From positions 1 to 64,000 of the forward strand of contig JAEOUH010000029.1 in NCBI GenBank assembly GCA_016839365.1: a DNA stretch of 64,000 nucleotides, given 5' to 3'. Position 1 is the first letter of the stretch. Every line of letters begins with the position of its first letter. The DNA comes from Candidatus Hermodarchaeota archaeon (GTDB lineage Archaea; Asgardarchaeota; Hermodarchaeia; Hermodarchaeales; Hermodarchaeaceae). Below the pieces are notes generated by a model. It saw nothing but the letters and a program-made list of their open reading frames with translations, did no database searches and had not been told where the DNA came from. This document shows positions 26,199-33,497 of this stretch, one piece after another. Both the position numbers and the translations under genes were made by a program.

Positions 26199-26869
26199 TA
26201 GCGAAATTCTGATTCTGGTTTTTCTGGCTTTTCTTCATCGTCAACTTCGTAACGACGGGCTAGTCGTACTCCAAATCGGTCGATGCCCCGTTTGGCGGAT
26301 TTCTGAATGGATTTGGCTAAATCGTAAATAAACATCAGGACAAAGAACAAAACAATGGAAACTGCAAGGATTTGGAAGTAAGGCTGAAGGACATCGATGG
26401 GAAACATCCCTGGGATAAAGATTGGTGAAACAATTACATAGACAGCTAAAATCATGAAAATATAGATGATATCGAGTGGGATTCGCCGGGGATGATATCG
26501 ATCGGTAGAACGCATACCTGGTAGGCGACTGATGATGTAATCTGAAAAAGCATCGGCTGAGCGTGCAAATTGCATGAGGGCTTCGATTCCAAATAGCAAA
26601 ATAACCAGCAGCACACCTATCCGGATGAGCGAATATCCGGTCAAGATAACCGTGCCGATGGGTGACCAAATTGTGGGTAGCACTAGAATAGGGTAAAGGT
26701 CTAAGAAGACAAATAACGGAACAGCAAAGATGTAGAACAGTCCGACTGCAATCACAATTAATCCGTTGATCAGGAATTTTGGAAATGAGGTGGCCAGTTG
26801 TTTGGCTACTCTTCGTTTTTCGTCTTTTTCGCTATCTTCTTCTTTTTCTTTAGTTTCTTCCTCTGACAT
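26195..26869 (-). CDS. Four-helix membrane protein with charged termini
   Basis: 224 residues. A 25-residue acidic/basic N-terminus (EEETKEKEEDSEKDEKRR) precedes helices at about 33-58, 68-92, 131-152 and 164-188. The C-terminus (about 190-224) is charged, with RGIDRFGVRLARRYEVD. The charged ends suggest cytosolic location of both. Family not recognised. The start ATG lies at 26867-26869, with GGTAACCGTTC upstream. Confidence 0.6.
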   Translation of the reverse strand: MSEEETKEKEEDSEKDEKRRVAKQLATSFPKFLINGLIVIAVGLFYIFAVPLFVFLDLYPILVLPTIWSPIGTVILTGYSLIRIGVLLVILLFGIEALMQFARSADAFSDYIISRLPGMRSTDRYHPRRIPLDIIYIFMILAVYVIVSPIFIPGMFPIDVLQPYFQILAVSIVLFFVLMFIYDLAKSIQKSAKRGIDRFGVRLARRYEVDDEEKPEKPESEFRY

Positions 26870-26966
26870 GAACGGTTACCTCGGTTTGTTGATGATTTTC
26901 CTCTATGGAGTAGACAATTGTCCTTAGAGGCTAATAAGCCTGCTCCTTAAAAAAGGGAGATGGAAA

Positions 26967-27683
26967 TTATTTCTTTTCCTCGACTTTTCCAGTCTTAAGG
27001 TCGATTTGAAGGCGACGTGACCCCTTTTGGCTAGGAATGTTTACAAAGAGCGTATCATCGGTTTGCTCAACTTCAACCCACCGCACCCATTTTCCGGTTT
27101 TGCCATCAAACTTGTGGGTTTCGGCATTCTTGACTTTTTCGAGGAACTCCTTCAGTTCGGTAAGTGTCTTGAACGTGTACTCGCCTTTTTCGCTTACAGC
27201 TTTGTAGGGACGAAGGGCAACCGTGTCTGCTACCGCTTCACCACCACGCGCAGGATAGGCTAAATCGTGAAGGGTCACAATCCGATTCCGCTCGGAAAAT
27301 TCTAAAACGCAGGTTAACCGAATCCGTCCTGTCTCTCCAAAACCTGCTTTACCAGCCAAATTTCGACAGGTGGAAAGGATCTCTGAGGATTCAACAACTC
27401 CGTAGTGTATCCAAAGATTGGCAATGTCATTAATCTCAGTAGCCTTTTCACCCCAGACGATTACCGCGCGACCCCTAGGTTGGGCTAGGCCTTCGTCTAA
27501 AATGGCATTTACAGTGTTCTTGAAATCCGCTTCATTTGCACTTTCCGTTACTCTAACATGAATGGTAGCTGACGCGATTTCTCCACCGGCACTTTTTACT
27601 CCTCGAATCATGTCCCATGCCTTTTCTTGGTCAATGACTTGTTTCAAGATGGTTGTCCCCCTTCTGGCTACAGCCAAAGACAT
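26967..27683 (-). CDS. Uncharacterised soluble protein
   Basis: 238 residues without membrane helices. Visible parts are an alpha/beta N-terminal domain with ATIHVRVTESANEADFKN and GRAVIVWGEKATEIND (about 40-95), then GRIRLTCVLEFSE and a C-terminal beta-rich domain with KWVRWVEVEQTDDTLFVNIP. I looked for an FtsZ/tubulin or LarC-like pattern and found none convincing. The ATG start is divergent from the NYN-domain gene with 116 bases between. Confidence 0.6.
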   Translation of the reverse strand: MSLAVARRGTTILKQVIDQEKAWDMIRGVKSAGGEIASATIHVRVTESANEADFKNTVNAILDEGLAQPRGRAVIVWGEKATEINDIANLWIHYGVVESSEILSTCRNLAGKAGFGETGRIRLTCVLEFSERNRIVTLHDLAYPARGGEAVADTVALRPYKAVSEKGEYTFKTLTELKEFLEKVKNAETHKFDGKTGKWVRWVEVEQTDDTLFVNIPSQKGSRRLQIDLKTGKVEEKK

Positions 27684-27799
27684 GCAGTTAAACTTTCCGT
27701 ATCTAAAACAAAAGAAATAAGGGAGAGCAGGAGGGATTGAGGAAAGTACAACTATTCAACCTTTGAATCTATTATCAGCTCAAACGAGTTGGATCATCA

Positions 27800-28348
27800 A
27801 TGTCATCCCGAACTGGGCGAATTCGAAGTCTTATCCGTTTAGTGACAAGACTTCGTCGTTCGGGAAGGGTTGCATTGCTTATCGATGGACCCAATGTTCT
27901 TCGTCGCGAATTTGATATACGATTAGATGACTTAAAGAGCCAGATAGAGGAATTTGGAAAAATCGGTGTCGCAAAGGTCTATTTGAACGAACGCGCTAGC
28001 ACGAAACTGTTAGAGGCTATATCGAATAGTGGGTTTACACCTGTTGTTACTACTACGGATGTGCATCTCCACATGGCAATGGAATCAATGGATTTAGTCC
28101 TAGGTGATGCTACTAAATTACTCGTGATCTTTAGTCGTCATGCAAGGACCGCTCCAATCCTCCGCCGAGCACGTGAACATGGCTTGGAAACGATAGCGAT
28201 TGGGTTTGAACCAGGTTTTAGCGTAGCGGTGCAAAACGCTGCAGACCATGTTCTCCGTATTGACCGCCCATTACGCAGCCAAATCCAACGTGTGAAAGGC
28301 AAAGAGAAGAAAGAGAAGAAAGATGAGGATTGGCAATTTGAGGAGTGA
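27800..28348 (+). CDS. NYN/LabA-like PIN-fold domain protein (TIGR00288-like)
   Basis: 182 residues. The nuclease-fold landmarks are ALLIDGPNVLRREFDIRL (acidic strand 1), then VAKVYLNERAS, TTTDVHLHMAMESMDLV (second acidic cluster) and the RAREHGLETIAIGFEPGFSVA segment, which match archaeal NYN proteins of the TIGR00288 group. Such proteins are RNA-processing or RNA-binding nucleases. The C-terminal tail is highly charged (RVKGKEKKEKKDED), fitting nucleic-acid or protein binding. It is transcribed toward the convergent proteasome gene, with 56 bases between stops. Confidence 0.8.
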   Translation: MSSRTGRIRSLIRLVTRLRRSGRVALLIDGPNVLRREFDIRLDDLKSQIEEFGKIGVAKVYLNERASTKLLEAISNSGFTPVVTTTDVHLHMAMESMDLVLGDATKLLVIFSRHARTAPILRRAREHGLETIAIGFEPGFSVAVQNAADHVLRIDRPLRSQIQRVKGKEKKEKKDEDWQFEE

Positions 28349-28404
28349 ACCGCTCTAACCTACTCCTGAGATTTTTTAGAAAGGATTTGCAGTGGTTTCG
28401 CAAG

Positions 28405-29115
28405 TTAGTCTAGATGGTTGCGAATTTCCTCATTGGTAAGTTGGGTGAAGACGCGTTTCTCTGTGTCGACGATGGAGATTTCCATAGCTTCCTCGTCGAG
28501 TTTCTCTTCGACAACCTGCCGAAGGGTGTCAATGCATAATTTCACTGCTCCAGGCATCAGCTTAATTGCTGGTTTATAGTGCTTTGCTAAATATTCTCGC
28601 GCTGCTTCTGAATTGTATCCGATCGCTGTGGCACGCCAACTCCAGTAAGAGCCAGAGGGGTCGGTGGTGAAAATTTGTGGACCCTGTGAATCCACTCCAG
28701 CAATCAAGAGAGAGACACCAAAGGGACGAATGCCACCAACTTGAGTGTAATTTTGTTTCAGGTCGCAGACCTTTTTGGTTAGTACCTCAACATCGATGGG
28801 TTCCCCATAGGTGATTTGGTTGATCTGGCTTTGGACACGAGCATAGTCAACGAGGACACGAGCATCAGCGTGGAGTCCAGCGATTGCACAGCCAATGTGC
28901 TTGTCAACCACGTAGATTTTTTGGATTTGTTCTAAATCCATTAGGGGAGAAGTGGCCTCTTTATGGACGCCAATCACGGCACCATTTGTTGCTTTAACTC
29001 CAATCGCGGTTTTGCCACGACGGACCGCTTCTAACGCATATTCGACCTGATATAAGCGACCTTCGGGGCTGAAAATCGTGATCGCCCGGTCATAGGCGAG
29101 ACTTCTTTCCATCAT
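28405..29115 (-). CDS. psmA: Proteasome subunit alpha
   Basis: 236 residues. The N-terminal gate segment YDRAITIFSPEGRLYQVEYA is diagnostic for alpha subunits, followed by EAVRRGKTAIGVKATNGAVIG. The alpha ring controls access of unfolded proteins to the 20S chamber. The subunit is in the cytosol. Two adjacent ATGs can serve as start. The AGAGGTTGA site is 6 bases upstream and a TATA box about 42-55 bases upstream. The beta subunit is not in the window. Confidence 0.95.
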   Translation of the reverse strand: MMERSLAYDRAITIFSPEGRLYQVEYALEAVRRGKTAIGVKATNGAVIGVHKEATSPLMDLEQIQKIYVVDKHIGCAIAGLHADARVLVDYARVQSQINQITYGEPIDVEVLTKKVCDLKQNYTQVGGIRPFGVSLLIAGVDSQGPQIFTTDPSGSYWSWRATAIGYNSEAAREYLAKHYKPAIKLMPGAVKLCIDTLRQVVEEKLDEEAMEISIVDTEKRVFTQLTNEEIRNHLD

Positions 29116-29156
29116 TACAGTTCAACCTCTGGTAGAAGCACGTTCACAGCCTGGAG

Positions 29157-29170
29157 TTATAAAAGTTTGT
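29157..29170 (-). promoter_or_regulatory. TATA-like promoter of psmA
   Basis: On the minus strand AAACTTTTATAACT lies about 45 bases upstream of the start codon, implying a leader of roughly 17 bases that still holds the AGAGGTTGA ribosome binding site. The 452-base gap between psmA and the COG2403 gene also holds a possible small reading frame at 29302-29385 and a second AT-rich element (TTTTAAATA near 29333). No RNA gene was recognised in it. Confidence 0.5.
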
Positions 29171-29301
29171 CTCTGTCATCAATACAGAAGCTCCAGAGCT
29201 GCCGCTTCCAAGATGACGAACTTTTCTGAATAAAATCCACAGGAGTGAAGCCCCTATAGGTAAAAATAACTTCACCCCAAGTGTAACAAGTATCCCTATT
29301 G

Positions 29302-29385
29302 CTACCTTCGAAGGAAGGGCGCCAAGAGGATTTTAAATAGCCGTAGACCCAAAAGGAGGATACCTTTTCCAGTTTTTCCCCGCAT
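29302..29385 (-). CDS. Possible 27-residue basic hydrophobic peptide
   Basis: An ATG at 29383-29385 is preceded seven bases upstream by a perfect GGAGGT (29392-29397 on the opposite strand). The peptide begins MRGKTGKG, continues with a leucine-rich stretch ILLLGLRLFKILLAPF and ends in RR. It would form a short amphipathic or membrane helix. The frame is open further upstream to 29523 with less credible sequence. No homologue is known to me; it is supported only by the ribosome binding site and composition. Confidence 0.3.
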   Translation of the reverse strand: MRGKTGKGILLLGLRLFKILLAPFLRR

Positions 29386-29573
29386 GGAAATACCTCCAAT
29401 AAGATGTAGCAGATTAACGGCGCCTTTTAATCCTTTGCGATTCACTGTAAAGGTCCCAAAGACCTTGGGGAGCTCGCAACGGGAAGTATTTCCAGGAATT
29501 TGACGTTTTCTGATTAAACACAAGGCTTTTACTCAACTATTGCTTTCGTGCGGATTAGTGGATGTGATTGAGT

Positions 29574-30890
29574 ATGGCACGTACACGCGTAATCATCATG
29601 GGCGCAGCAGGACGCGATTTCCATAACTTCAACGTCTATTTCCGAGACAATGAGGAATATGAGGTCGTCGCCTTTACTGCCACACAAATTCCTGGTATTG
29701 AAGAACGCATCTACCCATCAGTTCTGGCTGGGAAACTCTATCCGAAAGGCATCCCAATTTATTCAGAAGAGATACTCCCTGCCCTCGTCAAAGAGCATAA
29801 CATTGAACAAGTCATTTTTGCCTACAGCGATATTGCACACCTGGACGTGATGCATTTGGCATCCTGGGTGCATTCAATGGGCGCTGATTTTCGGTTGATG
29901 GGGCCAGCCACAACGATGCTGAAAAGCAAGAAACCAGTGGTAGCGATTTGTGCTGTCCGTACAGGGTCGGGAAAGAGCCAAACAAGCCGCCGCGTTGTGG
30001 AAATTCTCCGAAACAAAGGGTTGAAAGTGGTTGTGATTCGGCACCCGATGCCATATGGTGATTTAGCCAAACAAATCTGTCAACGCTTTGAGACAATTGC
30101 TGACCTCAAGAAGCACAAAACGACCATCGAGGAAATGGAAGAATATGAACCTCATATCGACCGAGGCGCGATTGTGTTTGCAGGTGTTGATTATGGGAAA
30201 ATCCTCGAAGAAGCCGAAAAAGAAGCCGATGTCATTGTGTTCGATGGTGGTAACAACGACTTCCCATTCTATCAGCCTGATATTCATATTGTGATTGCCG
30301 ATCCCCATCGCGCAGGTCATGAGGTAATGTATCATCCTGGTGAGACTAACCTGCGAATGGCAGATGTTGTCATTATCAACAAAATTGATACTGCTGAACC
30401 AGAGTGTATTGACCAGGTTCGGCGTACTATCCGGGTAGTGAATCCCCGCGCCATTATCATCGATGCCGCCTCACCCCTCTTTGTTGATGATCCTGATGCG
30501 ATTCGTGGAAAACGTGCCCTTGTAATCGAGGATGGTCCTACATTGACTCATGGTGAAATGGACATTGGTGCTGGATGGGTGGCTGCAGAAAAGTATGGTG
30601 CGGCGGAAATCATTGATCCACGACCGTATGCAGTGGGGTCGATAAAGGATACTTTTGAGAAGTTTAGCCATCTGAGTGAGATTCTTCCAGCCATGGGCTA
30701 TGGAGATGAGCAGGTTAGAGAACTTGAAGAAACTATCAATGCTATTGACGCAGAAGTAGTTGTTATAGGTACTCCTATCGATTTAGGTCGAGTTGTTAAA
30801 ATTAAGAAGCCGGCAGTACGCGTGAGGTATGAACTCCAAGAAATTGGCAAACCCACTCTTGAGGATGTCTTCAAAGGGTTTCCCAAATAA
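29574..30890 (+). CDS. COG2403 predicted GTPase, cyclic 2,3-diphosphoglycerate synthetase-like
   Basis: 438 residues from ATG 29574 (TTG at 29568 also in frame). The N-terminus RVIIMGAAGRDFHNFNVYF is the family opening, followed by FTATQIPGIEERIYP, FAYSDIAHLDVMHLAS and the P-loop-like AVRTGSGKSQTSRRV at about residues 125-139, then VIVFDGGNNDFPF and a nucleotide-binding NKIDTAEP. The family includes cyclic 2,3-diphosphoglycerate synthetase of methanogens, but most members in other archaea are untested. A role in an acid-phosphoglycerate ligase or nucleotide-dependent reaction is known only for the named relative. It stands alone, with 452 and 109 bases on its two sides. Confidence 0.8.
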   Translation: MARTRVIIMGAAGRDFHNFNVYFRDNEEYEVVAFTATQIPGIEERIYPSVLAGKLYPKGIPIYSEEILPALVKEHNIEQVIFAYSDIAHLDVMHLASWVHSMGADFRLMGPATTMLKSKKPVVAICAVRTGSGKSQTSRRVVEILRNKGLKVVVIRHPMPYGDLAKQICQRFETIADLKKHKTTIEEMEEYEPHIDRGAIVFAGVDYGKILEEAEKEADVIVFDGGNNDFPFYQPDIHIVIADPHRAGHEVMYHPGETNLRMADVVIINKIDTAEPECIDQVRRTIRVVNPRAIIIDAASPLFVDDPDAIRGKRALVIEDGPTLTHGEMDIGAGWVAAEKYGAAEIIDPRPYAVGSIKDTFEKFSHLSEILPAMGYGDEQVRELEETINAIDAEVVVIGTPIDLGRVVKIKKPAVRVRYELQEIGKPTLEDVFKGFPK

Positions 30891-31005
30891 CGCTAGCCCT
30901 TTGTGATCCGAAGCCCCTGGATCGTCAGCCGTGGGTTTTTGTTCTCGTTAATTCATTGGATTTTTTAGGAACGTGGCAATGTGAGCAAACAAAGGTGAGA
31001 TGATA

Positions 31006-31560
31006 ATGAGTGAAAAATTAGCGTATGCCACTTTGGGAGGCGGTTGCTTCTGGTGCACAGAAGCCGTATTCCTTCGCCTGAAAGGTGTCAAAAAAGTTGA
31101 GTCCGGGTATTCGGGAGGGAGACCAGAAACCGCCACGTATGACCAGGTGAGTACAGGTCGGACGGGACATGTTGAGGTTATCCAAATTACATTCAACACA
31201 AATATGATAGAATTCCGAGATTTACTTGAAATCTTCTTTGCCACTCATGATCCAACAACGTTAAATCGACAAGGCAACGATGTGGGTACACAGTATCGCT
31301 CGGTGGTGTTTTATCATGATAAGCACCAGAAGAAGGTCGCCGAAGGCCTGATTCAAGAACTAGATAAATCAGGGAAATATTCCAAGCCGATTGTCACAGC
31401 CGTGGAGCCTTTTACGGCCTTCTATAAAGCTGAGGAGTATCATCAGAATTTCTTTGCTAAAAACCCCAACCAAGCATACGCCCGAGTAGTGATTCCACCG
31501 AAATTATCAAAACTAGAAAAAGGATTCACAGAGAAATTAAAGGAACTGAGTAAAGAGTAA
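31006..31560 (+). CDS. msrA: Peptide methionine sulfoxide reductase A
   Basis: 184 residues. The active-site motif GGGCFWCTEAVF (catalytic first Cys) begins after YATLGGG and is followed by VESGYSGG, TGHVEVIQITF and ATHDPTTLNRQGNDVGTQYRS, all strictly conserved in MsrA. It repairs oxidised methionine (S-sulfoxide) in the cytosol. Alternative first ATG is two codons upstream at 31000. AAGGTGAG precedes the start by 8 bases. The gene ends at a large hairpin shared with DUF362. Confidence 0.95.
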   Translation: MSEKLAYATLGGGCFWCTEAVFLRLKGVKKVESGYSGGRPETATYDQVSTGRTGHVEVIQITFNTNMIEFRDLLEIFFATHDPTTLNRQGNDVGTQYRSVVFYHDKHQKKVAEGLIQELDKSGKYSKPIVTAVEPFTAFYKAEEYHQNFFAKNPNQAYARVVIPPKLSKLEKGFTEKLKELSKE

Positions 31561-31570
31561 TAAAAGGGGT

Positions 31571-31610
31571 TAGTCCCCTAGGCTTGTTTTTTAGACAAGT
31601 TTAGGGACTA
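31571..31610. terminator. Shared hairpin between msrA and the DUF362 gene
   Basis: TAGTCCC (31571-31577) pairs with GGGACTA (31604-31610), and CTTGT (31583-31587) with ACAAG (31595-31599); the loop holds a T-run. A nested small stem AGGGG-TTAGT-CCCCT (31565-31579) can form instead. It covers the last codons of the DUF362 gene and may end transcription in both directions. Confidence 0.4.
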
Positions 31611-32424
31611 GCTTAGTGAAGGCTTGACTAATCAGTTGTTTGGGGCCTTCAATGTCTCCGACGATGTTTATTTGGTCAATATTGATTTCACCGAGTCCAC
31701 GGGCTTGGGCCTCTTGTAAGACCGACATCTCTGTTGGATCAAATCCCAAAAGATGCATGCCAACGGCTTCCACGGCGAAAGCGTCTTTGCCAACGATTAG
31801 CCGGTCGGGTGATACGGTGATGCGTTTTTTCTTCCAACCAAGAAAGACATGAGTGGCATCTAATACCGCTAGGTCAATGCCACCAGCGGTTTCATACATA
31901 TCGATGAGGGCAGTGGCTAATTTATCATGGAATCGGTGCTTTTTGGTGTCTAGGACTAGCCCTAATAGGTTCTTGATAACAAATCCCTGATTCATGAGGT
32001 CCTCAAGTCCGGCTTCTTCGTACCGACGCGGTACGTGTGTACTGATGAACGTCTTGGGGTCCAAGAGAGTCTTAGCAAAGGGGATCTGTTCGCCGGCTAT
32101 GTCGACCAATTGGGTGTATTCATCAGTTGATAGATTGAAGGGAGTGGCTCTGTTGTTATAGCAGTCGTTCCAGACCTCTAGGCGCTTTAGCCCTGAACCA
32201 GCTCCGCTATCGGATTCAACAATCAATATTTCTGAAGCTTGGTCAAATGCAGTGATGATGGCATTCAATGTTTTTATCGTGGAACAAATCCCTGTCTTAG
32301 GATTATAGATTCCCACTTTGACAACGACTTTTCGATTCGGAGCATTAAGCCCATTCAGCCCTCCAATAGTTTCGATGGCTTGGGGGAAAGAATCAGTGTT
32401 TACAATGGCTACAGTTGGCTTCAC
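31591..32424 (-). CDS. DUF362 domain protein
   Basis: 277 residues. VVVKVGIYNPKTGICST near the start, ILIVESDSG, TFISTHVPRR, NQGFVIKNLLGLVL and DLAVLDATHVFLG with KDAFAVEAVGMHLLGF follow the DUF362 family layout. Relatives often carry an added ferredoxin domain, absent here. No catalytic function is known to me; some members bind metal ions. It begins 19 bases downstream of the acetyltransferase gene on the same strand. Confidence 0.75.
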   Translation of the reverse strand: MKPTVAIVNTDSFPQAIETIGGLNGLNAPNRKVVVKVGIYNPKTGICSTIKTLNAIITAFDQASEILIVESDSGAGSGLKRLEVWNDCYNNRATPFNLSTDEYTQLVDIAGEQIPFAKTLLDPKTFISTHVPRRYEEAGLEDLMNQGFVIKNLLGLVLDTKKHRFHDKLATALIDMYETAGGIDLAVLDATHVFLGWKKKRITVSPDRLIVGKDAFAVEAVGMHLLGFDPTEMSVLQEAQARGLGEINIDQINIVGDIEGPKQLISQAFTKLVPKLV

Positions 32425-32443
32425 GGCAAGCAGCTCGTTTAGT

Positions 32444-33385
32444 TTAAGCGGCTAATGGTTTTTTGAGTATTACTTCGAACATTTCTAGTTCAGGTCGCAT
32501 TTTTGCGAAGTTCGCGGCAAGGGGGGCATTAGTTCTGAAATAGAAGTTCGTTCTTAATGGTGTATCACTCCAACCAGCTACTTCGACCTCTTTTGCGAGC
32601 TCATAGACCAATCGTTCCCATACGTGCTGATATCCAGCTCGGATTGCTGTGAACCGCATCAATACCCGTGGTTCGTCTCCGAAGAGGAACCGCTGATCTG
32701 GCTCGATTTTGATTGGTGCACTGGCAGCTATGACTTTATCCTTATCGAAGAGGAGAACCGCGTGGCCATCTTTCATCACTCGACCTTTGAAGTAGGTCTC
32801 TCGAGCTTCTTCGTTGGCAAACTCTTGAGCGAGCCTGGGATCAGCCTGTGAAATCTCATATAGGTATTTCAGATCCTTCATTGTTGCAACACGGCTCGTA
32901 AAAGCCATAAGCTTGTCAGACAACTTCCATTTACTGATTTCCTTAAAATTCAAATCAAGGACATACCGATAGATTCTTTCAAGCTCAACAAAGCCCTTCT
33001 CTTCCCAAAATGCTATCTGCTTGTCAGCTATCTTGGCGGTGTAAACAACAGTTGTTGCGATTTCCTCTGTCCCTTCTTGTTTCTTCAAGTAGGTAAACAT
33101 TTCATTGAAGAGCTTTTTTTGAACTTCAATCGGAGCCCCTGGCATTGCCCATGGGTACCCGATATACACTCGTCCTCGTTCCGAACTAGAATTTCGAGAG
33201 GTGATATAGGCTAAAGGTTCACCGGATTCAGTCAACGCATACATGGTCATTTTTGAATCACGAGTCAAATTACGAACACGAATTTCTTCAGCCCGTACAG
33301 GAAGCCCTGATGCCTCAGAATAGATTTTGGCTTGGATTTCTTCGAGCCCTTGGTCGGGCTCCCAATGGCGATATACAACTTTCAA
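32444..33385 (-). CDS. GNAT-like acetyltransferase, probably two tandem domains
   Basis: 313 residues starting from a TTG. The first half has AYITSRNSSSERGRVYIGY, then KKLFNEMFTYLKKQEGTEEI and FWEEKGFVELERIY, which is the closing motif of a GNAT domain. The second half (AFTSRVATMKDLKYLYEISQ onward) repeats the opening of such a domain. The acetyl-CoA loop is not obvious in either half, so activity is unsure. GGAAGTTGATTT precedes the start. Shares the minus strand with DUF362. Confidence 0.6.
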   Translation of the reverse strand: MKVVYRHWEPDQGLEEIQAKIYSEASGLPVRAEEIRVRNLTRDSKMTMYALTESGEPLAYITSRNSSSERGRVYIGYPWAMPGAPIEVQKKLFNEMFTYLKKQEGTEEIATTVVYTAKIADKQIAFWEEKGFVELERIYRYVLDLNFKEISKWKLSDKLMAFTSRVATMKDLKYLYEISQADPRLAQEFANEEARETYFKGRVMKDGHAVLLFDKDKVIAASAPIKIEPDQRFLFGDEPRVLMRFTAIRAGYQHVWERLVYELAKEVEVAGWSDTPLRTNFYFRTNAPLAANFAKMRPELEMFEVILKKPLAA

Positions 33386-33412
33386 AATAAATCAACTTCC
33401 GCAAAAGCGGGT

Positions 33413-33441
33413 CTATTATTCTCGTTTACTGAGAATAATAG
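33413..33441. repeat. Perfect 11-bp inverted repeat (hairpin)
   Basis: CTATTATTCTC (33413-33423) and GAGAATAATAG (33431-33441) surround a 7-base loop. A second short stem CCGC-AAAA-GCGG lies at 33400-33411. Both are between the argS stop and the acetyltransferase start, so they may end argS transcription or act as an operator for the acetyltransferase gene. Confidence 0.5.
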
Positions 33442-33497
33442 GACATTTAGTAATATAAATCTCTTGTGATATAAGACTAGTTAGACATGTTGAGCAC

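Noticed and set aside
26967-27683. Assignment as an FtsZ/tubulin C-terminal domain relative
   Set aside because: The GTP-binding motifs are absent and the general alpha/beta pattern is not enough.
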